This document shows, piece after piece, positions 1 through 11,782 of a DNA stretch of 64,000 bases (positions are counted from its first letter, which is position 1; each line of letters begins with the position of its first letter). The notes under the pieces were generated by a model. That model was not told the origin of the DNA, did no database searches, and was given only the letters and a program-made list of their open reading frames with translations. A program made the position numbers and the translations under genes. This DNA is from Crambe crambe. Lineage: Eukaryota > Porifera > Demospongiae > Poecilosclerida > Crambeidae. Location of the stretch: positions 4,748,858-4,812,857 of the forward strand of contig OZ004598.1 of NCBI GenBank assembly GCA_963924555.1. The letters are read 5' to 3'.

Positions 1-33
1 TGAAGGTCGTGAGTTCGAGCCTCACAGGTGGCA
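1..33 (+). tRNA. 3' part of a tRNA gene, probably elongator tRNA-Met (CAT)
   Basis: The window opens inside a tRNA. A T arm with a 5-bp stem (GTGAG/CTCAC) encloses the loop TTCGAGC, followed by a 7-nt acceptor strand and a discriminator A at base 33. The variable region and T arm (TGAAGGTCGTGAGTTCGAGC) match what I remember of animal elongator tRNA-Met. The anticodon is off the window, so the identity is likely but not shown. A run of eight Ts follows at 36-43, as expected for RNA polymerase III termination. Confidence 0.75.
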
Positions 34-35
34 CG

Positions 36-43
36 TTTTTTTT
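36..43 (+). terminator. Pol III oligo-T terminator of the tRNA gene
   Basis: Eight consecutive Ts begin three bases after the tRNA discriminator base. This is the usual RNA polymerase III stop signal. Confidence 0.7.
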
Positions 44-111
44 CCCCCCTCTTTTTTTTTCTTTTCCTCCCCTCTCTTCCCACATCCCCATCCCCAAGAA
101 TAACTACTCAC

Positions 112-504
112 CTCTTGAATGGATTCATCCTTAGCAACTATAACTTCAGTGGTAGAAGTAGTTGTAGCTTCTTTACCAGATGCATCATTCACTGATGGAG
201 GTTTTAACTCCATCTTCCTTTCAGAAGCTTCTAAATTTTGTTGCATAATACCTGCACTCTTATCATCATTGTCAGGCAGAATTCGCTGTGTGTGTAGAAA
301 TTTGATGTTCCTGTTAGTATCTCGACTACGTGTAGCTGTCCTCCTCTCACTAGCCACTCCAACAACATGAGAACTGTGTGTACAAGAAGAGTTATCCTTA
401 ATACCATTTTGGATGTAGTTCAGTATATCCTTAGCATAGGGGGTGAAGCAAGGTTTGTATTTCCAGGCAAGAGTCTCTGTACTGCATGTAATTAGAGTTG
501 ACAC
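112..504 (-). CDS. Lone coding exon of an unrecognised gene (131 codons)
   Basis: A 393-nt open stretch on the minus strand is bounded by AG (506-505) and by a good donor, CAAGAG|GTGAGT (GT at 111-110). It is exactly 131 codons, phase 0 at both ends. The first in-frame ATG is deep inside, so this is an internal exon and not a whole gene. The product is hydrophilic and rich in Ser/Thr, Arg and Lys, with no domain I recognise. It lies on the GPATCH1 strand, beyond the NLR gene. It could be a far C-terminal GPATCH1 exon, but the conserved GPATCH1 residues expected next are absent. It may equally belong to a separate gene running off the left edge. Confidence 0.45.
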
Positions 505-1114
505 CTTGTGATGGAATCAAATTAGAATCACAGAGAAGGCTGCTTAAGCAGGGCTGGGACCTGGTACAGGGTTAGGTTTAATTCTGTTTACTGAGGTCAA
601 AGGTTAAGTAAGCTATAAATCTCACTATGTGCACACACAATCTAATAGTGGTCATAATATAACTGATGACCACTCACTGTGTAAGTAAAGTGGCTGCCAT
701 AATTGCTCTAATAGTTTATGCTCTAATAGTTTATGCTACCCAACTTCTTTTTAAAACGGAGGCACTATTGAAAATTTTAAAAATTAGTGGATTTTCTATT
801 AAAAGTGAGTCAGCTATGTGAGTTAGCTAAAGGTCCTACTGTACTATTCATATTTACAATAAGCATAAAGCCTTGAAGCCTTGGTTTCTATTCTTGGAGA
901 GCTCACACCTAATTAAAGCCACCCTATCGATATGATTGTATGACAGTACCATAGTACCATATTCCAACTTTGGGACAACCAGTAGGCACATTTGAGTGTA
1001 ATTTTGTGCCAATTTAGCTTAAAGTGTAACAGTCACACTGTTTTAGGCCTGCATTCAGTTACCTCTAACAGTGTTACTGAAGTTTTGCAGTCTCGAGGTA
1101 TTGATCATATCTAC
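505..1114. other. Intergenic stretch upstream of the NLR gene
   Basis: AT-rich sequence with no convincing exon on either strand. A short direct repeat, GCTCTAATAGTTTAT, occurs twice near 704-735. It presumably holds the NLR promoter, but I see no clear core element. Confidence 0.4.
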
Positions 1115-4100
1115 ATGATGGCTGAGTTTTCTACCATTGTCAACTGTGATAGGAAGCTTGAGATTGCTCTAAAGTCTGATCGAGAGATTGCTAAATTTCT
1201 CCTTCAGCAGGGATTCATCACACAAGAACTTTATGACGATATTAGTGACCCTAGATCAAATCTAACCAATGCCCAAAAGGCTAGAATGCTAGTTACTGCT
1301 ATCAGAGACAGAGTTGAACTCAATCCTCGCAATTATCATATTCTTGTTGACTATTTGTGTCAAAACAGAATAAGGTATGGAGATATCATTGATATCCTCC
1401 ATGGAGAATACAATGCATGTACAGGTCCTGCGATAGCTCACTTTCGTAACCCTCAAGCAGCAAGTACAGGTCCTGAGGTACCGGATAACCAACAAGCTGC
1501 AGGTATAGGTCCTCCTGAGGTACCAGCTATAACTTCTACTCGTAACCCTCAAGCAGCAAGTACTATAGCTCCCATTCATAATCCTCAAGCTCCAAGTTCA
1601 GGTCCTGAAGTACCAGCCATAAGTAACCCTCAAGCAGCAAGTACAGGTCCAGCGATAGCTCCCATACAAGCAAGTATAGGTCCTGAGGTACCAGCCATAA
1701 GTAACCCTCAAGCAAGTCCTGAGGTACCAGCTATAGTTCCCATACATAACCTGCAAGCAGGTCTTGATGTAAGTGGTGCTTCGTCATTATCACCACCAAG
1801 ATCTCCAGAAAATCTCTCAATGATAATGAATACAACTTCACCCACTCCATCATCCAGTGAATTTTCTCCTCCGTCAACATCTCTCTCTGTCAGGAGATTA
1901 CCATGTGAGTTTATGAACTTTACATCAATAGGCCATAATAATATTAGATTTCAACCTGATTAATTGCATTGCTCCCAAATTACATTCGCTAATTGTTCCT
2001 TTTCCCAGATCTTGAGCGTATAGCCATCAAAAAGCAAATGAAGCTACTTGAAGATGAATTCAATGACATTGCTGTTCAAACTTATGACAAGCTGAGAGAA
2101 ATGGAGGTTGATCGCTTCACGGCTCGTCTCATTAGTTTACCCTTCGAGTACAAGGAAGAGCATAAGGAATTTTTCCAGCAAATCAGAGATGAATTGGAGA
2201 AAGAGTCCATGAAGCGTATTTGGAGTAAACTCAGTGAATACTGGAACTTCTTGAATTACACTCTACTGGAAAATTTGATACGTCGTCTTGGTGACCACAT
2301 TCTCAAGCAGAAAATGAATAGCTACTTAAATGCACTGAAAGAATTTCAAAGTAGCACTCGTTTATGTGATTTTGCTGAGTGTTGCCAGGAAGTGGGCGAT
2401 AGACCTAGTGAAGCAGATCTTAAAATGTTCGTACTGAACCTAAAGTTGGAATGGGAAACATGCACTCTGGAGCAACTGGAAGAGTTGAAAGGTCACATCA
2501 TCCGCAAGTTCCTCCTCCCCTCCTTCACAATCATCTTGAAGAAAGTGTCTCACGGAAGCTTGATAATTGTGTGGTTATTGCCTGCTCAGATTGCCTCCAG
2601 TCTAATCGAAACACTTGAAAACATCGACACTAGAGAGTTTTGCAAAGAACATGGAATTGAATCCATCACTATCGATGACAAGGAATGTAAATATTCGGCC
2701 AGTAAGAAACATTCAGTTTACCTCAAGGGTATCTATTCTAACAAGGAGGGTAAAAATCTTGCTCCTTTTAAGCTGGTAAGTATACATAGGGAAAGATCAA
2801 AATGGAATCCAGATGATGTTGTCTACAAACAATATGATATGAATGAAGAAAGAGTAGGTCAAACTAGTATATTATGGCCGTATGACGAAACTGAACCCCG
2901 TCTCATTCTAATTGAAGGAGCTCCAGGTGTGGGCAAGACCACATTCAGTGAACAGTTTTGCTACAAGTGGTCTCAGGGCCAACGTCTCAAAGATCACATC
3001 CTCTTGGTGCTACTCTCACTGCGAAACAACAGAGTGAGATCAGCCAAAAGGGTATCTGACCTCTTCTACCAAACCCACCTCCAGCAGGCCATAGCACAGG
3101 AAGTGGAGAGCAGCCAAGGAGAGGGTGTGGCACTGCTACTCGAGGGTTGGGATGAACTGGAGGAAGAGATGAGAAAATCGTCCATATTCTTGGACCTGGT
3201 GTGTGGCCATGTTCTGCCTAAAGCCACCATAATCGTCACCAGCCGACCATGGGCCTCTAAGACCATTGTTGAGAGCTCTGATATTCAACTGGATCAGCAT
3301 ATTGGGATCATCACTACTCCTACTTTAGAATTCAATCGAGTGCTAAGGGAGAAAAAGGTTGATTCTAATAGCAGAAGCAAGTTCATAGACTACATCACTT
3401 CCAACTGCTTCATCAAAGCAGCCATGCACACACCTGTGACTGCCAATATGGTAGTAGAAGTATTCCAGTGGAGTCAAGACACTGAGTCATCCCTTCCAAC
3501 CACAATGACCCAGCTGTATATATCGTACACTTGTAAGCTGCTGACACAGCACTTTTCTACTCATGAGACACACAGAAAAGAGTTACAGAAGATTGGATCT
3601 CTGAAAAATCTTCCTGCTGATGTACAGAAGCAGCTGCAAGCCATAAGCCTACTGGCTGTGCAAGGAATTGTCAAACAAAAGCTGACATTTAGTAGTGCTG
3701 ATACAGTGAAGGAGACACTTGGTCTGATGGAGGAAGCAGAAGATCTCTATGGTGGAAAGGATGGTCAGGGATCCAAACACTTTATCCACTTAACATTACA
3801 GGAATTCCTTGCTGCCTATCACATCAGTCAACTCCCACTGGACAAGCAACAGGAAATTATTGGAAAGTTTATACGACTCGACCGTCTCAAAGTTGTTCTT
3901 CAGTTTTACTTTGGAATTTGTAAATATAATGGTTCTACACCATCAATGATATCAGAATACCTAAAATTTGGTGAGTATTATGATTCTAAAGTATCCCTAT
4001 GGATTCATGAGATAAATGATCCAAAGTTCACTCGTAAAAGTTTGCAATCATCTCAACAGATACGTGTCATTGCTTCATATGAATGGAGTCTACTTGATTA

Positions 4101-5178
4101 TTACAGACTTGGATATATTATTTCCTACTCTCTTTGTGAATGGCTATTACAATCTAACTATCCTTTCGCAGGAAATGAGGCTATAGAAATGATGTGCAAA
4201 GGAATGATGGAGTGTGAAAAAGAAATAGAAGAAAAAGGACGGGAAATATATATAGAGCAATGTTTCTTCTCAGAAGTTTCTGCAGAGGGCATTGAGTGGT
4301 TAATTAAAATGCCTCGTTACATTCTTCAGCGAATTGCACAGCTGGATTTCTCAATTTATAACAAGCTGGATAAGAAAGCATTAGATCTCCTTTCTCGAAT
4401 TGTACCTGCTCTCCCTAGGTTAAACAAATTATATCTTTCCTTCAATCCCATTGGTAAGGGGGGAGCAGTGGAGCTCATGAGAGCTTTCAAGACTCCATTA
4501 AAGAAGTTGAAGTTGATTGAAACATCGCTTGGAGAAGAAGATATAAAGATACTATGTGAAGTCCTGGCTAATAATTATATACAAAAACTAGGTATTGATG
4601 GCCCCACCATCTCCATTATGAGGCGTCATATTGATACTATCTCATTCAAAACTCTTAAGATGGGGTCACTTTTGACAGTGGATGACTGTGCATCATTGGG
4701 ATCACTCCTACAGCACCCAGCATGTCAGTTAAGCAAATTGGATATTGCTCACTGTGACATCAGTAGTGCTGGAGTTATTGAATTAGCAGCTGGGCTGAGT
4801 CAGAATAAGTCGGTGGTGAAATTCGATATGTGCAACAATGAAGAAATTGGAGATATTGGAGCTGGTGCTCTTGGGGACATGCTGAGGAAGAATGCAGTAT
4901 TACGTGAACTTCACTTGAGAAATTGTGGAAGAATATCATCACAAGGTTGTGCTCAATTGGCAGGAGGAGTAAGAAAAAACTCCACATTGCAAGTGCTGGA
5001 CTTATCCTGGACTATACTAGAAGAGGACGGAGCAGACCTGATAATAGCAAGTCTACAAAAGAATGAAACTTTGAGAGAACTCATCTTAGGTTATGAATAC
5101 ATACGTGCGCGGGAACAAGTAGACCCTAGAGTGCACGCAGGAGACGTGTGGGACATAGATGAGTATACCCTAGACTAA
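1115..5178 (+). CDS. NLR-type innate immune receptor: CARD-like + linker + NACHT + LRR
   Basis: Two exons, 1115-1904 and 2009-5178, join at CCAT|GTGAGT and TTTTCCCAG|AT with the frame kept, giving 1319 aa. I chose the ATG pair at 1115/1118 because the death-fold region starts just after it. Residues about 5-105 are helical and CARD-like. Residues 106-250 are a linker of degenerate Asn-Pro-Gln-Ala / Gly-Pro-Glu-Val-Pro repeats. An unnamed helical region precedes the NACHT domain: Walker A GAPGVGKTT at 567-575, Walker B LLLEGWDEL at 639-647, and a TSRPW sensor-like motif. The segment FIHLTLQEFLAAYHIS is a typical NLR hallmark. About 5-7 ribonuclease-inhibitor-type leucine-rich repeats follow from roughly residue 1067. 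Sponges are known to have large NLR sets of this design; cytosolic sensing is family knowledge. The acidic, aromatic C-terminus (ending DIDEYTLD) lies outside the repeats. Confidence 0.92.
1420..1775 (+). repeat. In-frame coding minisatellite in the NLR linker
   Basis: Exon 1 carries imperfect tandem copies of a unit encoding roughly NPQAASTGPEVPAI, with shorter and longer variants. Pieces such as AACCCTCAAGCAGCAAGTAC recur almost unchanged. Copy number and unit length could vary between alleles without breaking the frame, which would change the spacing between the CARD-like domain and the NACHT module. Confidence 0.8.
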
Positions 5179-6408
5179 CATGCACACAAATTCATTCACC
5201 ATAATGCAGCTTTGCTGCAAACTTGTGGGATAAATGACACTGCTGTAACAGTATAGCTACTGTCTTTTGTTCCATGAAGCTACTGCACAATCTCTACATC
5301 AATTTTTGTCACATTATATAGCTGTCTCATATGCACATACTGAGAACATCCTTAATTCCCCTCGATTAGCTACTTGTGTTCAAATACTTCATATTAATGC
5401 TTTAATGTGTACATATCCAAAAGCTATGAATCTTATAGCCTCGCACACAGGCCAGAGAAAAGCAAAAGGGCCTGGTTAATTGTATGCGCAGGTGCTTACT
5501 TAACTATATATATATGCATAAAAAATGTGATGATGTAATTATTAAAATGTATGTAGCATGCAGTCAGCACATTCTATCAGCCTAGCTAACTAGCTAGAGC
5601 TGGCTCTGGACCTGATCCACATTAGCGAAATAAACTGAGACACAATAAGAACAGCACTATCCCTCTTGAGTCAAGTTTATGATTGAAAACAAAAAGTAAG
5701 ACATCATGATAGCAATGACTCTTCTCATCTAACCAGTTGGTAGCAACACAAATACATCACTTCTTTCATACAGTGCCTCTCTGAGAGTGAGGTGAGTTGA
5801 ATCTAGCACAGAAAGAGCTGTCAGCCACTGACTCAGCTCTTGAAATTACTGTTTATTATGATTTGTGTAACGGATGTGCATGAAAAATAATAAGTGAGTC
5901 CCCATAAATTATTTGGATGGAGCGCATGCGCATTGAATTTATTATATCGGGCCCTTTCACACCCTGCAAAATCACACTCTTGTCAACCATTTGCATCCTG
6001 GATAGCTCCCTTTCATAACCCTCAAGCAGGAAGAGCTTGAGAGAGAAAGATCTATTATGTACCCACGGAGAAGGGGGAGGGTCTTCAGGGAGGGACGGGG
6101 GAGAAGGGAAGGGGGGAGAGGGGAGATAGTTCTATAGTTCCTATTCATAACCTTCAAGCTGCAAGTACAGGTCCTGAGGTAAGTGCAGTTTCCTCATCAC
6201 CAGCAGCTACTAAAAGCTAAGGACCATGCAGAGATGTATACAGAATTCATCAATGGAAGTATGTACTATATTGAAGCTATTAATGTGTACATGTGAAGAA
6301 GCTATGAATCTTATTGCAGTTGTAGGACAATGCATGAGGCCACCCCTCTAATCAGGATTCAACCCCTATTGTTACATGCATAGTACAGTACATATACTAT
6401 GGACTGAC
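5179..6408. other. Intergenic region with decayed NLR-derived sequence
   Basis: No intact gene. At 5390-5440 and again at 6268-6318 lies a related block (TAATGTGTACAT... AAGCTATGAATCTTAT), so part of the NLR 3' flank is present twice. Between the two blocks are linker-like pieces described separately. AATAAA at 5629-5634 could serve as the NLR poly(A) signal. I see no GPATCH1 exon here. Confidence 0.5.
5990..6225 (+). pseudogene. Relic of an NLR exon-1 linker (second, decayed NLR copy)
   Basis: Two pieces resemble the linker of the intact NLR upstream. One, near 6002-6030, contains TAGCTCCCTTTCATAACCC followed by CTCAAGCAGG. The other, near 6130-6180, contains CTATTCATAACCTTCAAGC then a copy of GCAAGTACAGGTCCTGAGGT. 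They are separated by a G-rich insertion (6060-6122). No NACHT or LRR sequence follows, so most of the copy is lost. The intact linker at 1430-1770 is the evident parent. Confidence 0.65.
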
Positions 6409-9400
6409 TTTGGATAAGGGTCAGGGATATTGAATCTCTTGCACAAAATCCGGTGAGGATGCCAGTCTTGAATCTCTCGAGTAAGAATACCAAACATGTT
6501 TGCCTTGGCTGCCTGCACTGCATCTGATTCTGGTGTCTAGCACAAGAACAAGAAGTAGTCACAACTTAAATGATGGGATACTCAGAATCTAGGACATATT
6601 GACTACAGTGGCTTCTCAACCATTGACATCATATTTTTTTCCTACTTTTTATCCGCATGTACATACCAGAGGTACCTTATTGCATGTACATACCAGAGGT
6701 CTTTCTGGTTGTCTTCCTGCTTTCTTCTTCTCCCCTTCTTCTTCCTCCTTGGTGTGTTCTGTCCCTCCGCGAGTGAACCGTGAGGTCAGGGAACTGGCGA
6801 GGGGCTGAAAGACCTTGGCCACTCTGGAAAACTCCTCTTTCTCCTTCTGTCTCTCCCACTCTGTCATCCTGGAGTCGACACCCTGCAAGTCTGGAAAAAG
6901 ACAAACTTTAACTTTCTTAGTGGCAGCTAGTGGAGAGACAGGGGAATAAGCTAATCCCTGTTCTTTCATACATATTTTGGTATGTGTAGTATGAACATTT
7001 AATGTTATTATTGCAAGTATGTACTTACTCTTTCCAGCCAAATACACTTCATAGCGTGCTTGCTTGGCCACATCACTAGCAAATGGCTTCATCTCTATTA
7101 AAAAGAGAAAGCATTTTAATAGGAATGGAATCTTTCAGAAGCAGTGGGAACTTCTGTTTACCGGAGGCACTGAAGGACTGGATGTCTGGTCTCTGCTGTG
7201 CTGTAGAGGGTTCAGTATTCCTTTTCTCCGACCTTTTGATCTCTGAGGAGGAGGAGTCTTTCACCCCACCACCACCACTCTTCAACACCTCTGTGGTGTG
7301 CTTCAGTTTTGCCCGGTCAGATTGTGACAATAAATTGAACACAGAGTCTGTAAAAAAACAAAAAACAAAAAAAACAACAAAACAAAACGGAACAAAACAA
7401 AATAAATAATGGGGTAGGAGCTGGGGCATTGATGGCCTGAGGCTATACATGGATATCCTGTACCTGGCTTGTCTGAAAGGAGTTGAGATCTTTGTGTGGA
7501 GGAGAGAGGTTTTTGGCCAACACTGGTTGTAGATTGGGGAGTGGGAGGAACTCTGGACGCACCAAACTTGTGTACACACACAAAGTCACGAGGAACTATG
7601 GGAGGCGGGTGCTTCTACAAGGAAAAAAAAAAAGGTCCAATAAATTTATTTTCGTACACACACACACACATATATATTAGTTTACCTTAGTATTTGAAAT
7701 CTCCTTTGAGGATTTTTTAAAAGATGACATGCTCCAGCCACCTGTTTTAAATAAATATGCTCGACACAGTAGAAGTTCAAACCTCTGAATAATGGACACA
7801 CTTGGGACTCAGCATTTTGTCCTTTGTAGAGAGGTTGTCCTCTTTTGGAGGTTATTTTGTATAGAGTGTATATGCAAAGGTACTTTTAAATTGTCCTCTT
7901 TTGGATTTAATCCTTTCTACCAATGGTGAAACAGCATCATTTAGAACATTGCAGGCCGGTTCACTAGCTATGTAAATCTCCCAACCTGCTTGCAATGCCC
8001 CAGTCCACCCAAATTTTCTCTCCATGGTGATGTCCCCCTCAGCAGCCAGAGTGCTGTCGTACGACGTCAAGACTTCCTCTCCATAGACATTGTCTTCTTC
8101 CTCTTCATCGTCCTCCAAAGCACCAACACCAAATGCCTAATTTAACAGTAGCAAGTGAGGAAGTGTAGTCAGTCAGAGTTGAATTACAAAAATGAACTGC
8201 TACTTCAAATAGATTGAGAGGGGCCCCTATTGCTATAGTACAGAGTATAATGTATATATCTCCTTCCCCTTCCCCCTCCTTCTCCCCCCTCCTTTCCCCA
8301 CCCCTTCCCCCTCCCCCTCCTTTCCCCACCCCCTTCCCCCTCCTTTCCCCTCCCCTCCCCACCCCTCCTCCCCTTCCTATTATATTGGGGGGGGGAGGGG
8401 GGAGGGGGAGGAACCATACACTACCCACCTCTCCTGACATCCCATAAAGTGACTTTGTAGCTTTTCTTGATCCCAGGATCCCCTGGTCCTGAATCCCCTG
8501 ATACCCAATCCCGTGCAAATCGTCCTTCCCTTCCACCTCCCAGGGGGTCACATCTGAGGGGGCAAAGAGGAACCCCTCGGCTTCCTTGGGGTACATTAAA
8601 CCGCTCTCCTCATCTTGATCAGGTAAAGAACAACCATACACTTTCTTCTTGGAGTGTGCGCCACCTACATTTAGAACTTTAAGAACACAAGAATAATAAT
8701 TATATTATAGAGCTATTTACTACTACATACCTCCCGTGGACTCATATTTGGCTATCTTGGGCCCCACCCCTTGTCCCTCCTTCCAGCCCATGGCCTTCAA
8801 TAGTGTGACTCCAATGGTAGATTGAGCAGGAACCACCAAGTTTTGGAGGGCTGGGGTCCCGGGAATGACCGATCGAAGCAAATCTGCTTCCCTCTTCAGC
8901 CCCACCCCTGGGAACGTCTCATTCTTCTGACTGAATGACTCTTTAGCTGAGATTCCTCTAGGGGCAATGCCATAATCCCCCAAGTCCTAAAGTGCAATGA
9001 TAACTATAACCAGTATCAAGAGATTCCTCTAGGGGCAATGCCATATCCCCCCAAGTCCTAAAGTGCAATGATAACTAGAGAGAGTCCTCTAGGGGCAATG
9101 TCATAATCCCCAAGTCCTAAAGTGCAATGATAACTATAACCAGTATCAAGAGATTATTGCCATAGTGAATACAGTATTTGCCTGACAACTATGAAAGCTA
9201 TTTTAGACCTTATGCTAAGACTCTAAAGAACCGGCAGACAGATCATTGATGTTCCTTAATGTAAAGACAAACTATTTACCTAACAACAACAACAATGAAA
9301 GTTAATTTTGAAATTGGAGTAGATGGTTTTCTGATAACTAGAACAATTGCCCAACACAATATTGAAGTTATTATTAGTCCCTAACGACAATGAAAGTTGT

Positions 9401-11745
9401 GCCGAGTTGATGGTTGCTACAAACAACATGTATGGACATACACTGATATATTAATGTGTACCTTCAGCTTGGTTCTTTAAAACCTACAGCTAGCTAGAAA
9501 GAATACACTTTATCCTCTTGATTAATTGGAGCAGAGTCTTATGAAAAATGAATAAAGTTTTTATAACTGTAGTGGTTCTCTCTTCAGCTGTGATGTTAAC
9601 TACAGGACTGCAAGCTAATCAAGTCAGTGATAACAATAATGGAACAGGAAAAAGTGAGTGTGCAAACTTCAAGTTTAACGCAGGTGAATGCACCAACTAT
9701 AATGATACGACCAAAGTAAGATATCAGGGATATTGTCCCTACATTTTCGAACTCGATAGTCACATATTAGTTGATACTTATCAAGAGATGGCCTTTAATA
9801 TCAGCTCCTGCAGTCAACTGAATGAGGTGATGTGTGGTCAAATGAAGAGAGAAGGACTCTTGTGTAGTAAATGCAAGAAAGGCTATGGTCCAGACCTTTA
9901 TTCCAGGAAGTCTAATTGTGTACGATGCAGCAAAGAAACTCTGTGGATGTGGATCCTCTATCTTGCAGTGCTACTCACTCCCCTCACCATATTTTTTATT
10001 ATAGTCATCATTTTCAACGTGCGTGCTACCTCACCACCCTTCACTGCCTTCATATTGTACTGCCAAATCTTCACTAACATGTATAAAATGAATCCACACC
10101 CTCTCACTCGAATATATATTGATAACTACATCAGTCCCTATGTATACAAACTTGTCTTCACAGTGATTGACATTTGGAGTTTGGACTTCTTTAGACATCT
10201 TGTTCCTCCATTTTGTGTCAGCAGCAGTCTATCTAACACCCATGTGTTGATGCTCGAGCTACTTCCACCTTTTTATATTCTTGTCTTGATCGTCTTGACC
10301 TATGTATTGATCGAATTGCATGCTAGAAATGTGTGTGTGATAGTCCAACTATGGAGACCTTTCCATAAATGTGTAGCTAAGCTGAGGAGATCGTATGACC
10401 CCAAAGCTTCCATCTTTAATGCATTTGCAACATTCACACTTCTATCATTTTCAAACATCTTATTCATTGGCAGTCACTTCATTTTAACAGTAAGAGTATA
10501 TGCTGACTCTTCATCATCACATAATTGTACATATAAGTTATACTATGATCCTGGAGAGTCACCTGCTAAAGATACGCCTTATTTTGTCATTCTTCTTCTG
10601 ACAGGATTCACTCTGTTCCCAATTCTTCTTCTCTGCTTGTACCCTATCAGGTGCATGCGAAGAATCTGTTGCAAAGATCTCCGTTTCCTGCAATCCTTTG
10701 TGGATGCCTTCCAGGGCCACTACAAAGATAGCACCAATGGAACACGTGACTATCGGGCTATGGCAAGCTCACAGTTCATCATCAGGGTGCTACTTGCTTA
10801 TAATTATTTGGCACACACTTTAAGCACAAAAATGAAGTTCAATTTAGTCTCACTGACATGTATGTCAATTTGCTATCTGAGCTTTCGACCTTACAAGAAT
10901 AAATACATGAACATCATTGAAGGTCTTTTATACTGTCTTGCTGCAATACTAACTACCATGTTAGCAACAACCAGTATGAGACTACATGGTGTTGGTTTGA
11001 TGATGTATCTAATGTTACTGCTGATACTACTCCCATCAGTAGTTGTCATGTTCGTTTTCCTACAAAAATTGATAATCATGGTACTGCACTTGGAGTGTAC
11101 GAATAACTCCATATCATGCACATACTTGAAGACCCATTTATTCAAGATGAAGGAAGAGGCAAGTACTCCAACAAGACTACCACACAGATTAGAACATCCC
11201 AATGAGTATACACCACTTTTATAACACAATCAGTGTGCAATCAATTCATGAACATCGAATTATAAATATTCAGGCTTAAATTATCCATTCCACTTTTGTA
11301 ATGCTTTTCAACCATTAGAGTGTAATAATAACTCTTGTATAATAGTTTACATTCATTTCTGAAGAATTTTATCCTATTAAAAATATAATGTCAATCCAAC
11401 TACTTCAATAGTGTAATGAGACAACCTCTCTATGAAATAACTCTGCCATGTCCCAACAGTACCTCCCTAAAGAGACCACTTCCTTATAAAGACAAAAGCA
11501 AGTGTCACTGTATCATACATCTGTAGCTACTGGTATTGAAATGAACACTTGAACGTCACACACTCTCGTGGGGCCTATAGATTTCAGCTATAGGACTTTA
11601 AGCAAATCATATTAGGGGAACAGGATGAAATAAGATGCTGGTGAATGCACCAACTGGCATGCACATAGAGTATAGAGTATGTCTGGGAAGTTTTGTGGTA
11701 ATGAAATTTCATGGTTCTCATGGTTTTTGAATTTATATCCATATA

Positions 11746-11782
<37 letters not shown>

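Noticed and set aside
1289..1588. Antisense ORF over the NLR linker
   Set aside because: A shadow of the coding minisatellite on the opposite strand.
6649..7092. Single 147-aa minus-strand protein
   Set aside because: It spans two GPATCH1 exons (7029-7094 and 6694-6890) and the intron between them. The intron part has no conservation and has splice signals at both ends.
8205..8447. Proline-rich and glycine-rich ORFs
   Set aside because: Low-complexity C/G runs in a GPATCH1 intron; the true exon 4 ends at 8429 on the minus strand.
10891..11229. Antisense ORF of 112 aa over array copy 1, with similar ones over copies 2, 4, B1, B4 and B5
   Set aside because: They recur at the same place in each copy because the sense sequence is conserved. 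They are frame shadows and show no independent codon constraint.
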